Assembly: GCF_018613195.1 (NCBI RefSeq)
Contig: NZ_JAGGQQ010000021.1
Location: 1-57,796 of the forward strand
Length of the DNA: 57,796 nucleotides
Direction: 5' to 3'
Origin: Bacillus sp. ISL-45
GTDB lineage: Bacteria > Bacillota > Bacilli > Bacillales > Cytobacillaceae
The translations under genes and the position numbers were made by a program. A model generated the notes under the pieces. The model searched no databases and was not told where the DNA came from. It was given only the letters and a program-made list of their open reading frames with translations. This document shows positions 1-7,104 of this stretch, piece by piece (position 1 is the stretch's first letter; every line of letters starts with the position of its first letter).

Positions 1-165
1 AGTAACGTCTTCTTCAGTGACATCTTCTTCAGTGACATCTTCTTCAGTGACATCTTCTTCAGTGACGTCTTCTTCAGTAACGTCTTCATCAGTGACATCT
101 TCATCAGTGACGTCTTCATCAGTGACATCTTCTTCAGTAACGTCTTCTTCAGCAACTTCTTCTTC
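1..165 (-). repeat. 15-bp tandem repeat encoding DVTEE/DVTDE
   Basis: Ten in-register 15-bp units fill positions 1-150 and a decayed unit follows at 151-165. Differences between units are mostly silent or Glu/Asp swaps, so selection for an acidic Asp/Glu-Val-Thr pentapeptide is plausible. The array continues beyond the window, so the copy number is unknown. Confidence 0.95.
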
Positions 166-1014
166 ACTGACTTCAACAGACAAAGCAACAGCAGAATTTT
201 CGTTAGCTTTCTCTTTAGCAACATCGCTTGCATTGAAAGCACTTGACTTCATTTTGTTAGCGATAGAAGGAGATTCCTTATCTTCTGTATCCTCTTCCTC
301 TTCGTCTTCTTCTTCAGTTTTCACTGTTGCATCTGTATCAAGATCGATGTCTTCAGAATCAGAGTCATTTTCTTCGTCTTCTTCAGTTTTTACAGTTGCT
401 TCTGAATCAAGGTCAATGTCTTCAGAATCCTCATCAGATTCTTCTTCATCTTCCTTTTTCATTTCAGTGTCAGCGTCAAGCTCAGCTTCATCTTCTTCTT
501 GTTTTGTTGCTGTATTTTCTTCAAGCTCAGCAGTTTCTTCTGATTCAGCATCTTTTTCAGTGCCATCAGTCACAACTGGGTCTGCTTCAACAACTTCTTC
601 AACAACCTCTTCAACGACTGGCTCCTGAGTAACAACTTCTTCAGTTGGAACTTCCTCAGCAGGTGCTTGCTGAACAGTTGAATGAACTGCTGCGTTTGGT
701 GATGCGTGCTTTTTAGCCGTTTCACTTGCATGAGTGCTAGCCTGAGATTTCGCTGCTTTTTCCTTAGCTTCAGCTTTTGGTGCTTTTACTTGAGGCTTGG
801 CAGCAGGCTTTGCTGGAACTGCCGGTTTTGCTTTTACATCAGCTTTTTTAGCAGACTGAACCTTTGCTGGTTTCACTGCGTGAGATTGTTCAACCTTAAC
901 TTTTTCAGGTCCTGCAGCTTGAGTAAATTGCCCTCCAGTCAGTACCCCGATTGACAATACTCCAGCTAACATAAAAGACTTCACAACTTTGGATCCATTC
1001 ATATAGTTATTCAT
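1..1014 (-). CDS. Secreted acidic repeat protein (partial, runs off the left edge)
   Basis: The first 338 residues of a longer protein are visible; the reading frame is still open at base 1. It starts with a Sec-type signal peptide (charged start, hydrophobic stretch, likely cleavage after TQAA around residue 34). A Lys/Ala/Pro-rich segment follows to about residue 110, then a very Glu/Asp-rich segment, and finally tandem DVTEE/DVTDE pentapeptides. The second gene of a two-gene unit: the upstream secreted gene stops 19 bp before this ATG, and the AAGGGAG ribosome site touches that stop. ATG at 1014 is preferred over an in-frame ATG at 1002 because of that site, although its 12-nt spacing is long. 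Function is unknown; the family is not recognised. An extracytoplasmic, disordered, cation-binding or spacer role is inference only. A serine-rich frame on the opposite strand is its shadow. Confidence 0.8.
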   Translation of the reverse strand, partial: MNNYMNGSKVVKSFMLAGVLSIGVLTGGQFTQAAGPEKVKVEQSHAVKPAKVQSAKKADVKAKPAVPAKPAAKPQVKAPKAEAKEKAAKSQASTHASETAKKHASPNAAVHSTVQQAPAEEVPTEEVVTQEPVVEEVVEEVVEADPVVTDGTEKDAESEETAELEENTATKQEEDEAELDADTEMKKEDEEESDEDSEDIDLDSEATVKTEEDEENDSDSEDIDLDTDATVKTEEEDEEEEDTEDKESPSIANKMKSSAFNASDVAKEKANENSAVALSVEVSEEEVAEEDVTEEDVTDEDVTDEDVTDEDVTEEDVTEEDVTEEDVTEEDVTEEDVT

Positions 1015-1033
1015 TTTAATAATTCGCTCCCTT

Positions 1034-1927
1034 TTAATTAACGTTATCCGTGGCTATTCCGTCGGTATACGGTAAAAAAGCAGGAGCTTTGTGCGGTGGC
1101 GGTGATGGCGGGGCATTGACCCATTGGCTTTGAAAAACAGCAACTCGCGATGTATATGGCTGCAGGAGATTTAAATTATATGATTCATCCCAAACAAACC
1201 ACTTATCGTTAATGAAAGTGCTCGCGTTTCCATAACTTGTCCTGTCACTTGACGGCCCCCCTGAAGCCTTTGTGCGTGAAGGAGGGGTTGGAATGTTGTC
1301 ACCCTTAGGATACCTCTCGTTTTTGGATGAATCCTTTTCATCATCTTTAACTAAAGGCATCTCTTTGCTTGCCGTCTTTGCTGTAGCTTTAACTACTGAC
1401 GGGGTCGCTGCTGACTCCTTGGATGGCTCAACCTTTTCCTTTAACCCAGGTGATCTGCGCTGTGTTTCTTTTGCGTAATTACCCTTATTATGTATGGATT
1501 TTAAAGCATCTTTATTGCTATGTTTATTGCTTTGTTTATTGCTATGCTTTGTTTTATGTTTTTCCTGTTTTAACTTCTCGTTGATCAAGGCCTTAGCCTT
1601 TTGAGGCAGGGCCGCTTTCTCATTTTTCTTGAATGATTGAGCTTTCCTATTGGATTTCACTGCATCAGCGGGCTTCTCTTTCGGTATTGCCTCGTCTGGT
1701 TTTTGAACGCCTGGCTTCTCCACCGGCTGGTTTTTGACATCAGGTTTGGCTGGAGTTTTTTCAGGAGATTGTGCATTCTCAGCCTTATCTGGCAGAGTAA
1801 CTTGTTCAGCCGCCACAGGCTTTTGAAGTTTTCCGGCATTTGGCCCTTTTTCAGCAAAAGCGATGTCAGGTACCAACATAGCTGCACCCGCAATAAAGCC
1901 AGTAATAATCAGTTGTCGGAAGTGCAT
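1034..1927 (-). CDS. Secreted Lys/Pro-rich hypothetical protein
   Basis: A 297-residue protein with a clear signal peptide (MHFRQLIITGFIAGAA, cleavage near IAFA around residue 25). A long low-complexity region rich in Lys, Pro, Ala, Gln and Ser follows, including a short SNKH/SNKQ tetrapeptide run. The C-terminal 60 residues look different: aromatic, with a NDKWFVWDESYNLNLLQPY segment and a PPSPPPHK stretch, and may be the only folded part. The start at 1927 has an almost ideal AAAGGAGGTGA site. It is probably co-transcribed with the acidic repeat protein that follows, so the operon would export one strongly basic and one strongly acidic polypeptide. No family is recognised and no function is assigned. 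Confidence 0.8.
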   Translation of the reverse strand: MHFRQLIITGFIAGAAMLVPDIAFAEKGPNAGKLQKPVAAEQVTLPDKAENAQSPEKTPAKPDVKNQPVEKPGVQKPDEAIPKEKPADAVKSNRKAQSFKKNEKAALPQKAKALINEKLKQEKHKTKHSNKQSNKHSNKDALKSIHNKGNYAKETQRRSPGLKEKVEPSKESAATPSVVKATAKTASKEMPLVKDDEKDSSKNERYPKGDNIPTPPSRTKASGGPSSDRTSYGNASTFINDKWFVWDESYNLNLLQPYTSRVAVFQSQWVNAPPSPPPHKAPAFLPYTDGIATDNVN

Positions 1928-2205
1928 TCTTTTTCACCTCCTTTCATAACGGTATTCTAACTTTCCGAAATAGCATTCTGGTTTTCAAACCTCTTTTTGT
2001 CGGTTTTTGAAGGATTTTATAATAAACCATTCTTTTAACCTACCAGGTTATTCAAAAAGATGCATAAAGACCTGGTACAATTTACCTTTCTTATAGGCAC
2101 TTATTAATTGGGATGGAAAATTAATGGGATTATTCTTGCCCTTTTATAAAAAAGGAGTAGAATGTTAGTTATGCTTTAATCGTTTAAATGAAAGAAGGAA
2201 ACATC
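1928..2205. promoter_or_regulatory. Divergent intergenic region with an inverted repeat
   Basis: This 278-bp gap separates the leftward secreted-protein operon from the rightward EamA gene. It contains an 8-bp inverted repeat (TACCAGGT at 2041-2048, ACCTGGTA at 2070-2077, 21-nt spacer), which could be an operator or a weak hairpin. I could not assign convincing -35/-10 elements. Confidence 0.45.
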
Positions 2206-3123
2206 ATGAAAAACCTTAAAATCTATTTGATTCTTACTGGTGTCATGTTTTTGTGGGGATTGAATGTAACGGCTCTAAAGATTATAGTAGGGAATTTTCC
2301 GCCAATCACCATCACCTCGCTCCGCGTCTTCACAGCTGGGGTCTCGGTGTTTATCATTCTATTTTTCTTAAAAAAAGTCCGGTTGCCATCCAGGCAGGAG
2401 TGGATTTATATATTCGGCGGCGCAATCCTGAATGTCACTGGGCATCATTTATTTCTCGGCATTGGATTAAAAGTGACTTCGGCAGTCAACGGAGGACTAA
2501 TCCTCGGCATGGGCCCATTGCTGACTGCTTTGATGGCGATTTTATTCCTTGGTAAACGGCTGACATTTATACGGATCCTCGGTTTTATTTTTGGGGGAAT
2601 CGGGGTCTCTTTGACAGTGATGGCAGGGAGTACAGGACTATCAGGCATGTCGATTGGTGATTTTTATGTATTTCTCTCCATATTGTCTCAGGCAATCAGC
2701 TTCATCATTATTTCAAAAGCCGCAAAAACCCTGGATCCCCGTCTGCTGACGGGATATATGCTGATTTTTGGCTCAATCCTGATGTTTTTTATCGGACTAT
2801 GGAAGGAGCCAAGTGGATTAGCAAGCTTAGGCAGTGGTTCCCTTGGGGTGTGGAGTGTGTTTTTTGCTTCAGCCATCTTCGCGACTGCAGTAGGGCACAT
2901 GCTCTACAATTACGCAATTGGCAAAGCCGGACCAGCGGAAGCATCCATTTTCCTGAACTTGAATACATTCCTGTCAATCATGTTCGCAGCTATTTTCCTC
3001 GGGGAGCATATTACTTCTTCTCACCTGCTGGGATTAATTTTCATCGTTTCCGGTGTCATATTCGGATCAGGGGCACTTGAGGAATTGTTGCTGAGAAACC
3101 GGATAAAACGGAACGCAGCTTAA
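2206..3123 (+). CDS. EamA/DMT-superfamily transporter
   Basis: A 305-residue integral membrane protein with about ten hydrophobic segments arranged as two EamA repeats, the usual architecture and length of drug/metabolite transporters such as RhaT/YdcZ-like permeases. Conserved features include the N-terminal FLWGLNVTALK segment and a second-repeat ATAVGHMLYNYAI stretch. It most likely exports or exchanges a small metabolite at the cytoplasmic membrane; the substrate cannot be inferred. The start is placed at ATG 2206, seven codons after an earlier in-frame ATG at 2188, because the AGAAGGA site lies between them. It stands alone, followed directly by a terminator. Confidence 0.85.
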   Translation: MKNLKIYLILTGVMFLWGLNVTALKIIVGNFPPITITSLRVFTAGVSVFIILFFLKKVRLPSRQEWIYIFGGAILNVTGHHLFLGIGLKVTSAVNGGLILGMGPLLTALMAILFLGKRLTFIRILGFIFGGIGVSLTVMAGSTGLSGMSIGDFYVFLSILSQAISFIIISKAAKTLDPRLLTGYMLIFGSILMFFIGLWKEPSGLASLGSGSLGVWSVFFASAIFATAVGHMLYNYAIGKAGPAEASIFLNLNTFLSIMFAAIFLGEHITSSHLLGLIFIVSGVIFGSGALEELLLRNRIKRNAA

Positions 3124-3133
3124 TATTGAAATT

Positions 3134-3167
3134 AAATGCAGGGCTTCGGCTCTGCATTTTTATTTTT
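3134..3167 (+). terminator. Intrinsic terminator after the EamA gene
   Basis: AAATGCAG pairs with CTGCATTT, with a G-T pair and GC/GC around a TTCG tetraloop, followed by a T-rich tail. Confidence 0.85.
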
Positions 3168-3354
3168 GCAAAAAGGAAACTCAACTAATATTCAAACTGC
3201 CGCCACTGGAATTAAATTGAACCCAACTGGTATTAAGAGCCATTTTATGTACCACGGGGAGCAGACCATATTCTAAATCAGATTCAACAGGAATAAAGCA
3301 TTCAATCATTAAAAAATAGCTCAAGTTACAGGGAGCTGTATTCAATATCTCAAA

Positions 3355-3380
3355 GTGTCCATTTATCCAGAAAACTGTCC
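3355..3380 (+). promoter_or_regulatory. Putative activator-binding element upstream of the SDR gene
   Basis: GTGTCCATTT at 3355-3364 is identical to the left half of the palindrome upstream of the other sigma54 promoter of this island. A second TGTCC lies at 3376-3380. The element starts 77 bp before the -24 box, against 80 bp at the other promoter. Here the right half is degenerate, so this may be a weaker site. Confidence 0.5.
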
Positions 3381-3431
3381 TGATTTTGCACACCTATCTC
3401 TAAAGATCTCTTTATTTATCATATACAGAAC

Positions 3432-3448
3432 TTGGCACGATTCTTGCT
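3432..3448 (+). promoter_or_regulatory. Sigma54 (SigL) -24/-12 promoter
   Basis: TTGGCAC-N5-TTGCT matches the sigma54 consensus TTGGCACN5TTGCA with the invariant GG and GC correctly spaced. The predicted start is near 3458, 33 bp before the SDR start codon. A dedicated sigma54 activator is encoded by the next gene. Confidence 0.85.
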
Positions 3449-3491
3449 TTATATAAAACTAACAAATTGGTAAAAGTGGAGGTCAGACAAA

Positions 3492-4259
3492 ATGAAAATT
3501 AGTGATGCAAGGGCGATAGTTACAGGCGGAGCTTCTGGTTTGGGAGAAGCAACTGTCAGGAGAATTGTAGAGAAAGGGGGAAAGGCGGCAATCCTTGACT
3601 TGTCAGTGGAACGCGGAGATGCTCTCGTTAAAGAACTTGGGGAACAGGCAATATTCATTAAAACGGATGTAACAAGTGATGAAGAAGTAATGAATGCCAT
3701 CAACAAAGCAATTAAATCACTGGGGTCGATCAACACGGTTGTTAACTGTGCAGGAATTGGAGTTGCAGGCAAGCTGTTATCACGGAAAGGTGTCCATCCT
3801 CTGGACATGTTCTCAAAAGTAATCTCCATCAACTTAATAGGAACCTTTAATGTCATCAGGCTTGCTTCAGAACAGATGTCTAAAAATGAGCCGAATGAAC
3901 ATGGTGAGCGGGGTGTCATCATTAATACAGCATCAGTTGCCGCGTTTGATGGCCAGATCGGGCAGGCTGCCTACAGTGCTTCTAAAGGCGGCGTTGTCGG
4001 GATGACGCTGCCAATTGCCAGGGAGCTTGCTGCCTATGGAATCAGGGTGATGACAATTGCCCCAGGGCTTTTCCATACCCCGATGTTCGATTCGCTCCCA
4101 GCGGAAGCAAGGGATTCTCTAGGCAAAATGGTGCCATTTCCGCAGCGTCTAGGTTATCCCGAGGAATATGCGATGCTTGCTGAAAGCATCCTGACAAATC
4201 CAATGCTGAATGGCGAAACAATCCGCCTGGACGGTGCCATCCGCATGCAGCCGAAATAA
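3492..4259 (+). CDS. Short-chain dehydrogenase, 3-hydroxyacyl-CoA dehydrogenase type II-like
   Basis: A 255-residue SDR. The cofactor loop TGGASGLG lies near residues 11-18, the catalytic Ser148 in [10 protein letters not shown], and Tyr161/Lys165 in YSASKGG. The whole sequence resembles the HSD10/17-beta-HSD type 10 group ([29 protein letters not shown]), which oxidises L-3-hydroxyacyl-CoA with NAD+; this is family knowledge. It would supply the third step of a beta-oxidation cycle whose other enzymes lie 3 kb downstream. GGAGGT sits 8 nt before the ATG. The sigma54 promoter at 3432 and a terminator at 4312 make it a single-gene unit controlled, by inference, by the activator at 4422. No enoyl-CoA hydratase is encoded nearby. 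Confidence 0.85.
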   Translation: MKISDARAIVTGGASGLGEATVRRIVEKGGKAAILDLSVERGDALVKELGEQAIFIKTDVTSDEEVMNAINKAIKSLGSINTVVNCAGIGVAGKLLSRKGVHPLDMFSKVISINLIGTFNVIRLASEQMSKNEPNEHGERGVIINTASVAAFDGQIGQAAYSASKGGVVGMTLPIARELAAYGIRVMTIAPGLFHTPMFDSLPAEARDSLGKMVPFPQRLGYPEEYAMLAESILTNPMLNGETIRLDGAIRMQPK

Positions 4260-4311
4260 TATCATTGCAACCCATTTATAAGGATTAAAGTTATACATTT
4301 TTAAAGCCTGC

Positions 4312-4336
4312 ACCTGTTCGGGGAGCAGGTTTTTTA
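4312..4336 (+). terminator. Intrinsic terminator after the SDR gene
   Basis: ACCTGTTC and GAGCAGGT form an 8-bp stem with one wobble pair and a GGG loop, followed by six T. Confidence 0.85.
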
Positions 4337-4421
4337 CAGTCAATAAGTGTACCTTTCCGCAGCAGTGCTATATAATTGAAGTTATAATATTCAGAAATCT
4401 CTCATATAAGGAGGGAAATGA

Positions 4422-6470
4422 ATGATTGAATTCAAGGATATTGTTACGCCTGTCGACTGCAAGGTCACGGAAAAAACAACATTAAGAGAGGCACTTGGAA
4501 TTTTCAAAGAGATGAAATGGAATCTTCTGCCCGTCACAGACGCCGAACGGAATTTGCAGGGTGTTTTTACCCGGAGCGGACTTTATCAAATGATCCTGGA
4601 TGGCAGTCCGCTGGAGGCACCAATCCAGCCATACATAAAGAAGCAAGCAAGGTCCATCCGTATTGACACCCCTTACCGTGAAATCGAGAGAATTGTTAAA
4701 ACAAGCAAGGTTGGGACCGGGGTCGTGCTTGATGAGCAGGACAAGGTCATCGGTTTACTGACCAAGACCGATATGGTGGTCGCTCTGTTAAAATCTGCGA
4801 ATACACTTAAGGACCAGCTGGAAACAATCCTGCAGCATTCCAATATCGGGGTTCTCATGACTGACGGCCGGATGAAGGTAGTGTATGCAAATGATGCTTT
4901 CGCCAAAATCAGCGGCCGGTCCGTTGATTCGATCATGTCCAGCGAAATCGGTGAGATTTTTCCCGGCTTGTTGAATGAAGACAATTCACCTCATCATTAC
5001 GAAAAATTCAAATCGATTCTTCACATCTCTTCCTATGAAACAGTGAATAATGAAGAAGGGAAAATCCTGTTATTCCAGGATATTTCCGAATTTGAAAAAA
5101 TGGCAGAAGAGCTGGAGACCGTCAAAAAGCTGAAGCTGACAATCGAGACGACGCTAGAGAATGCGTATGATGGAATCTTGATGACCGATGAAAAGAACAT
5201 GATCACGATGGTCAGCCCGCCGCTGCTCGAATTGTTCAGCCTGGAAAAAACAGAAGTTTTACACAAACCAGTTGAGCAAGTGCTTCCGCAACTCAAACTT
5301 GAGAGTGTATTCAGATCAGAAATGGCAGAGGTCAGCAATTTTAACGAGATGAACGGAATCAGATACATAGTCCATCGAATCCCAATCAAGAAGGATGGCA
5401 AGGTAATCGGCGCGATTGGCAAAGTGATGTTCCGCCAATTGAATGAAGTCAGCGAGCTGTTCAAGAGACTTCAGAAAGCTGAGAACAAGGCTAGCTTTTA
5501 CCATCAGCAGCTGCAGAAATCAGAGTCGGCCAGATTCACCTGGGATCATATTTTCAGCGAAGATCCTTATATGGAAAAATTAAAGAAAAGTGCCGCCAAA
5601 GCAGCGAAAGGCCGATCCACAGTATTGGTCAGGGGTGAAAGTGGAACAGGGAAAGAGTTGTTCGCGCATGCTATCCATAACAGCAGTGCCCGGAGTGAAG
5701 GTAAGTTTGTTGTTGTCAATTGTGCCGCTATCCCGGAGGACCTGCTCGAATCAGAGTTTTTCGGATATGAAGAAGGGGCCTTTACGGGGGCAAAGCAGCG
5801 CGGTAAAATCGGGAAGTTTGACCTTGCGAATGGCGGGACGCTTTTTCTCGATGAAATCGGCGATATGTCACTCTCCCTCCAGGCAAAACTATTAAGGGTC
5901 CTGCAGGAGCGGGAGTTTTACAGAGTAGGCGGAAATATAAGGGTGAAGGTCGATGTCCGTATTATCGCGGCGACTAACCGTAACCTGGAAGAAATGGTGA
6001 GGCAGGGGGAGTTCAGGGAGGACCTTTATTATCGCCTGAACGTCATATCGTTGACTATTCCTCCGTTAAGGGAACGTGTTCATGATGTCGAGTATTTGAT
6101 CAGCGGTTTAATGAAAGAATTGAATTCGATGCTGGGCACGAGCATCACCGGTATCTCTTCCCCGGCAAAGACCGCACTGCTTCGCTATGAATGGCCGGGC
6201 AATGTAAGGGAACTGCGCAATGTCCTTGAACGTGCGATGACCTTTGCCGAGCATGGGAAAATTCAGGCTGAGGACCTGCCGGACTATCTAATCTCGCAAC
6301 TATCCAGCCCGCTCGGAGAACAAATCAGCCTTGCAGAAGATGCCGAGCTCGGAGCCATCAGAAAAGCGCTCTCCCAGGCAAATGGAAACAAAGCAAAGGC
6401 AGCAAGACTCTTAGGCATCAGCCGCTCAGGCCTTTATGAAAAAATAAAGAAATACCAGCTGAGCGTATAG
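4422..6470 (+). CDS. Sigma54-dependent transcriptional activator (CBS-PAS-AAA+-Fis HTH)
   Basis: A 682-residue enhancer-binding protein. Residues 1-120 form a CBS pair, roughly 130-230 and 240-345 look like PAS domains, and a short coiled linker follows. The AAA+ domain carries Walker A GESGTGKE at about 405, the sigma54-contacting GAFTGA loop at about 452 and Walker B LFLDEIGD at about 474. The C-terminus is a Fis-type helix-turn-helix (NKAKAARLLGISRSGLYEKI). The domain set resembles BkdR-type regulators of Bacillus. Two sigma54 promoters with shared upstream elements flank the gene, so it most likely activates both the SDR gene and the acyl-CoA operon when its CBS/PAS sensors bind a ligand, perhaps a nucleotide or acyl-CoA (inference). 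An AGGAGGG site precedes ATG 4422. Confidence 0.93.
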   Translation: MIEFKDIVTPVDCKVTEKTTLREALGIFKEMKWNLLPVTDAERNLQGVFTRSGLYQMILDGSPLEAPIQPYIKKQARSIRIDTPYREIERIVKTSKVGTGVVLDEQDKVIGLLTKTDMVVALLKSANTLKDQLETILQHSNIGVLMTDGRMKVVYANDAFAKISGRSVDSIMSSEIGEIFPGLLNEDNSPHHYEKFKSILHISSYETVNNEEGKILLFQDISEFEKMAEELETVKKLKLTIETTLENAYDGILMTDEKNMITMVSPPLLELFSLEKTEVLHKPVEQVLPQLKLESVFRSEMAEVSNFNEMNGIRYIVHRIPIKKDGKVIGAIGKVMFRQLNEVSELFKRLQKAENKASFYHQQLQKSESARFTWDHIFSEDPYMEKLKKSAAKAAKGRSTVLVRGESGTGKELFAHAIHNSSARSEGKFVVVNCAAIPEDLLESEFFGYEEGAFTGAKQRGKIGKFDLANGGTLFLDEIGDMSLSLQAKLLRVLQEREFYRVGGNIRVKVDVRIIAATNRNLEEMVRQGEFREDLYYRLNVISLTIPPLRERVHDVEYLISGLMKELNSMLGTSITGISSPAKTALLRYEWPGNVRELRNVLERAMTFAEHGKIQAEDLPDYLISQLSSPLGEQISLAEDAELGAIRKALSQANGNKAKAARLLGISRSGLYEKIKKYQLSV

Positions 6471-6477
6471 GAGCTAT

Positions 6478-6645
6478 ATGTATTCTAAAAAATACTGGCT
6501 GCTGATGCCGCCTTTCTTTTTGTTTGGACTGTTGCTTCTCGTCGTATTACCTGTGGAAAAAAGGCCATTTATATTTTGGGTGCCCCTGATTTTCTGGGCG
6601 GTATATTATGGGTGGGGTAAGCGCGGTCGAAAAAATGAAGATTAG
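6478..6645 (+). CDS. Small two-helix membrane protein
   Basis: A 55-residue ORF. It has two hydrophobic helices (about residues 7-25 and 31-45) joined by a short PVEKRP turn, and a basic tail GKRGRKNED. An AGGAG site overlaps the stop codon of the sigma54 activator, 4 nt before this ATG, so translation is probably coupled. The pattern of prolines and tryptophans loosely recalls small DUF3311-type partner subunits of solute symporters, but this is a weak impression and no symporter gene is adjacent. Function unknown. Confidence 0.6.
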   Translation: MYSKKYWLLMPPFFLFGLLLLVVLPVEKRPFIFWVPLIFWAVYYGWGKRGRKNED

Positions 6646-6677
6646 CCTAGTAGATTTACACATATGTTTAGCAAACT

Positions 6678-6700
6678 GGAAAAAACACGTGTTTTTTTCC
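6678..6700 (+). terminator. Terminator-like A/T hairpin after the activator unit
   Basis: GGAAAAAAC and GTTTTTTTCC pair around an ACGT loop. The stem is A/T-rich and of modest strength; the T run is part of the stem. It lies 3 bp before a repeat array. Confidence 0.45.
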
Positions 6701-6702
6701 AT

Positions 6703-6856
6703 TCGCCAATAAATCTTGGAAATCGACAATAAAGTTGTGAATTTCGCCAATAAAATCATAATATCGCCAATAAAATCATAATATCGCCAATAAAGTTGTG
6801 AACTTCGCCAATAAAAGTGTGAAAACCGCCAATAAATCTATAATGCCTCCAGTAAT
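6703..6856 (+). repeat. Intergenic repeat array, core TCGCCAATAAA, period about 20.5 bp
   Basis: Core copies start at 6703, 6723, 6744, 6764, 6784, 6805 and 6826, with a decayed copy near 6846. Each has a conserved 11-nt core followed by 9-10 less conserved bases; the copies at 6744 and 6764 are identical over 20 bp. Spacing alternates between 20 and 21, so the array cannot encode a repeated peptide. It lies in the 459-bp gene-free gap before the acyl-CoA operon. Confidence 0.9.
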
Positions 6857-6958
6857 ATCATCAATTAAGTACAAGAACTACCCAGTAAACTGCTAAACGA
6901 GCAATAAGATGAGATTTTTCCCGTTCAGTAACCACCATCTATTTAAATGTCCAAACAC

Positions 6959-6979
6959 AGTGTCCATTTTTCGGACACT
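6959..6979 (+). promoter_or_regulatory. Palindromic upstream activator site of the acyl-CoA operon
   Basis: AGTGTCC and GGACACT form a perfect 7-bp inverted repeat with a 7-nt spacer, about 60 bp upstream of a -24/-12 promoter. This is the placement expected for a sigma54 enhancer-binding protein. An extra TGTCC half-site lies at 6948-6952. Confidence 0.75.
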
Positions 6980-7039
6980 TTGCAGGGCAAACATCCAAAT
7001 TCCTGCTTGGTTGTTGCTGTCATCTTCATTTTTGGAAAA

Positions 7040-7056
7040 TTGGCATAATTATTGCA
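7040..7056 (+). promoter_or_regulatory. Sigma54 (SigL) -24/-12 promoter of the acyl-CoA operon
   Basis: TTGGCAT-N5-TTGCA fits the sigma54 consensus with the invariant GG and GC. The predicted start is near 7067, about 38 bp before the first gene. Confidence 0.85.
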
Positions 7057-7104
7057 TATAAAATGATGAAGGCGTTTTCAAATTAACCAGGGGGGAAGTT
7101 CGGT

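Noticed and set aside
17-628. Ser/Thr-rich plus-strand ORF of 203 codons
   Set aside because: It is the complement of the acidic repeat gene on the minus strand, which has a signal peptide, a ribosome site and biased codon pattern. A repeated gac/gaa strand always gives such a shadow.
3181-3393. 70-codon minus-strand ORF upstream of the sigma54 promoter
   Set aside because: GTG start without a ribosome site, lying over the activator site of the SDR promoter.
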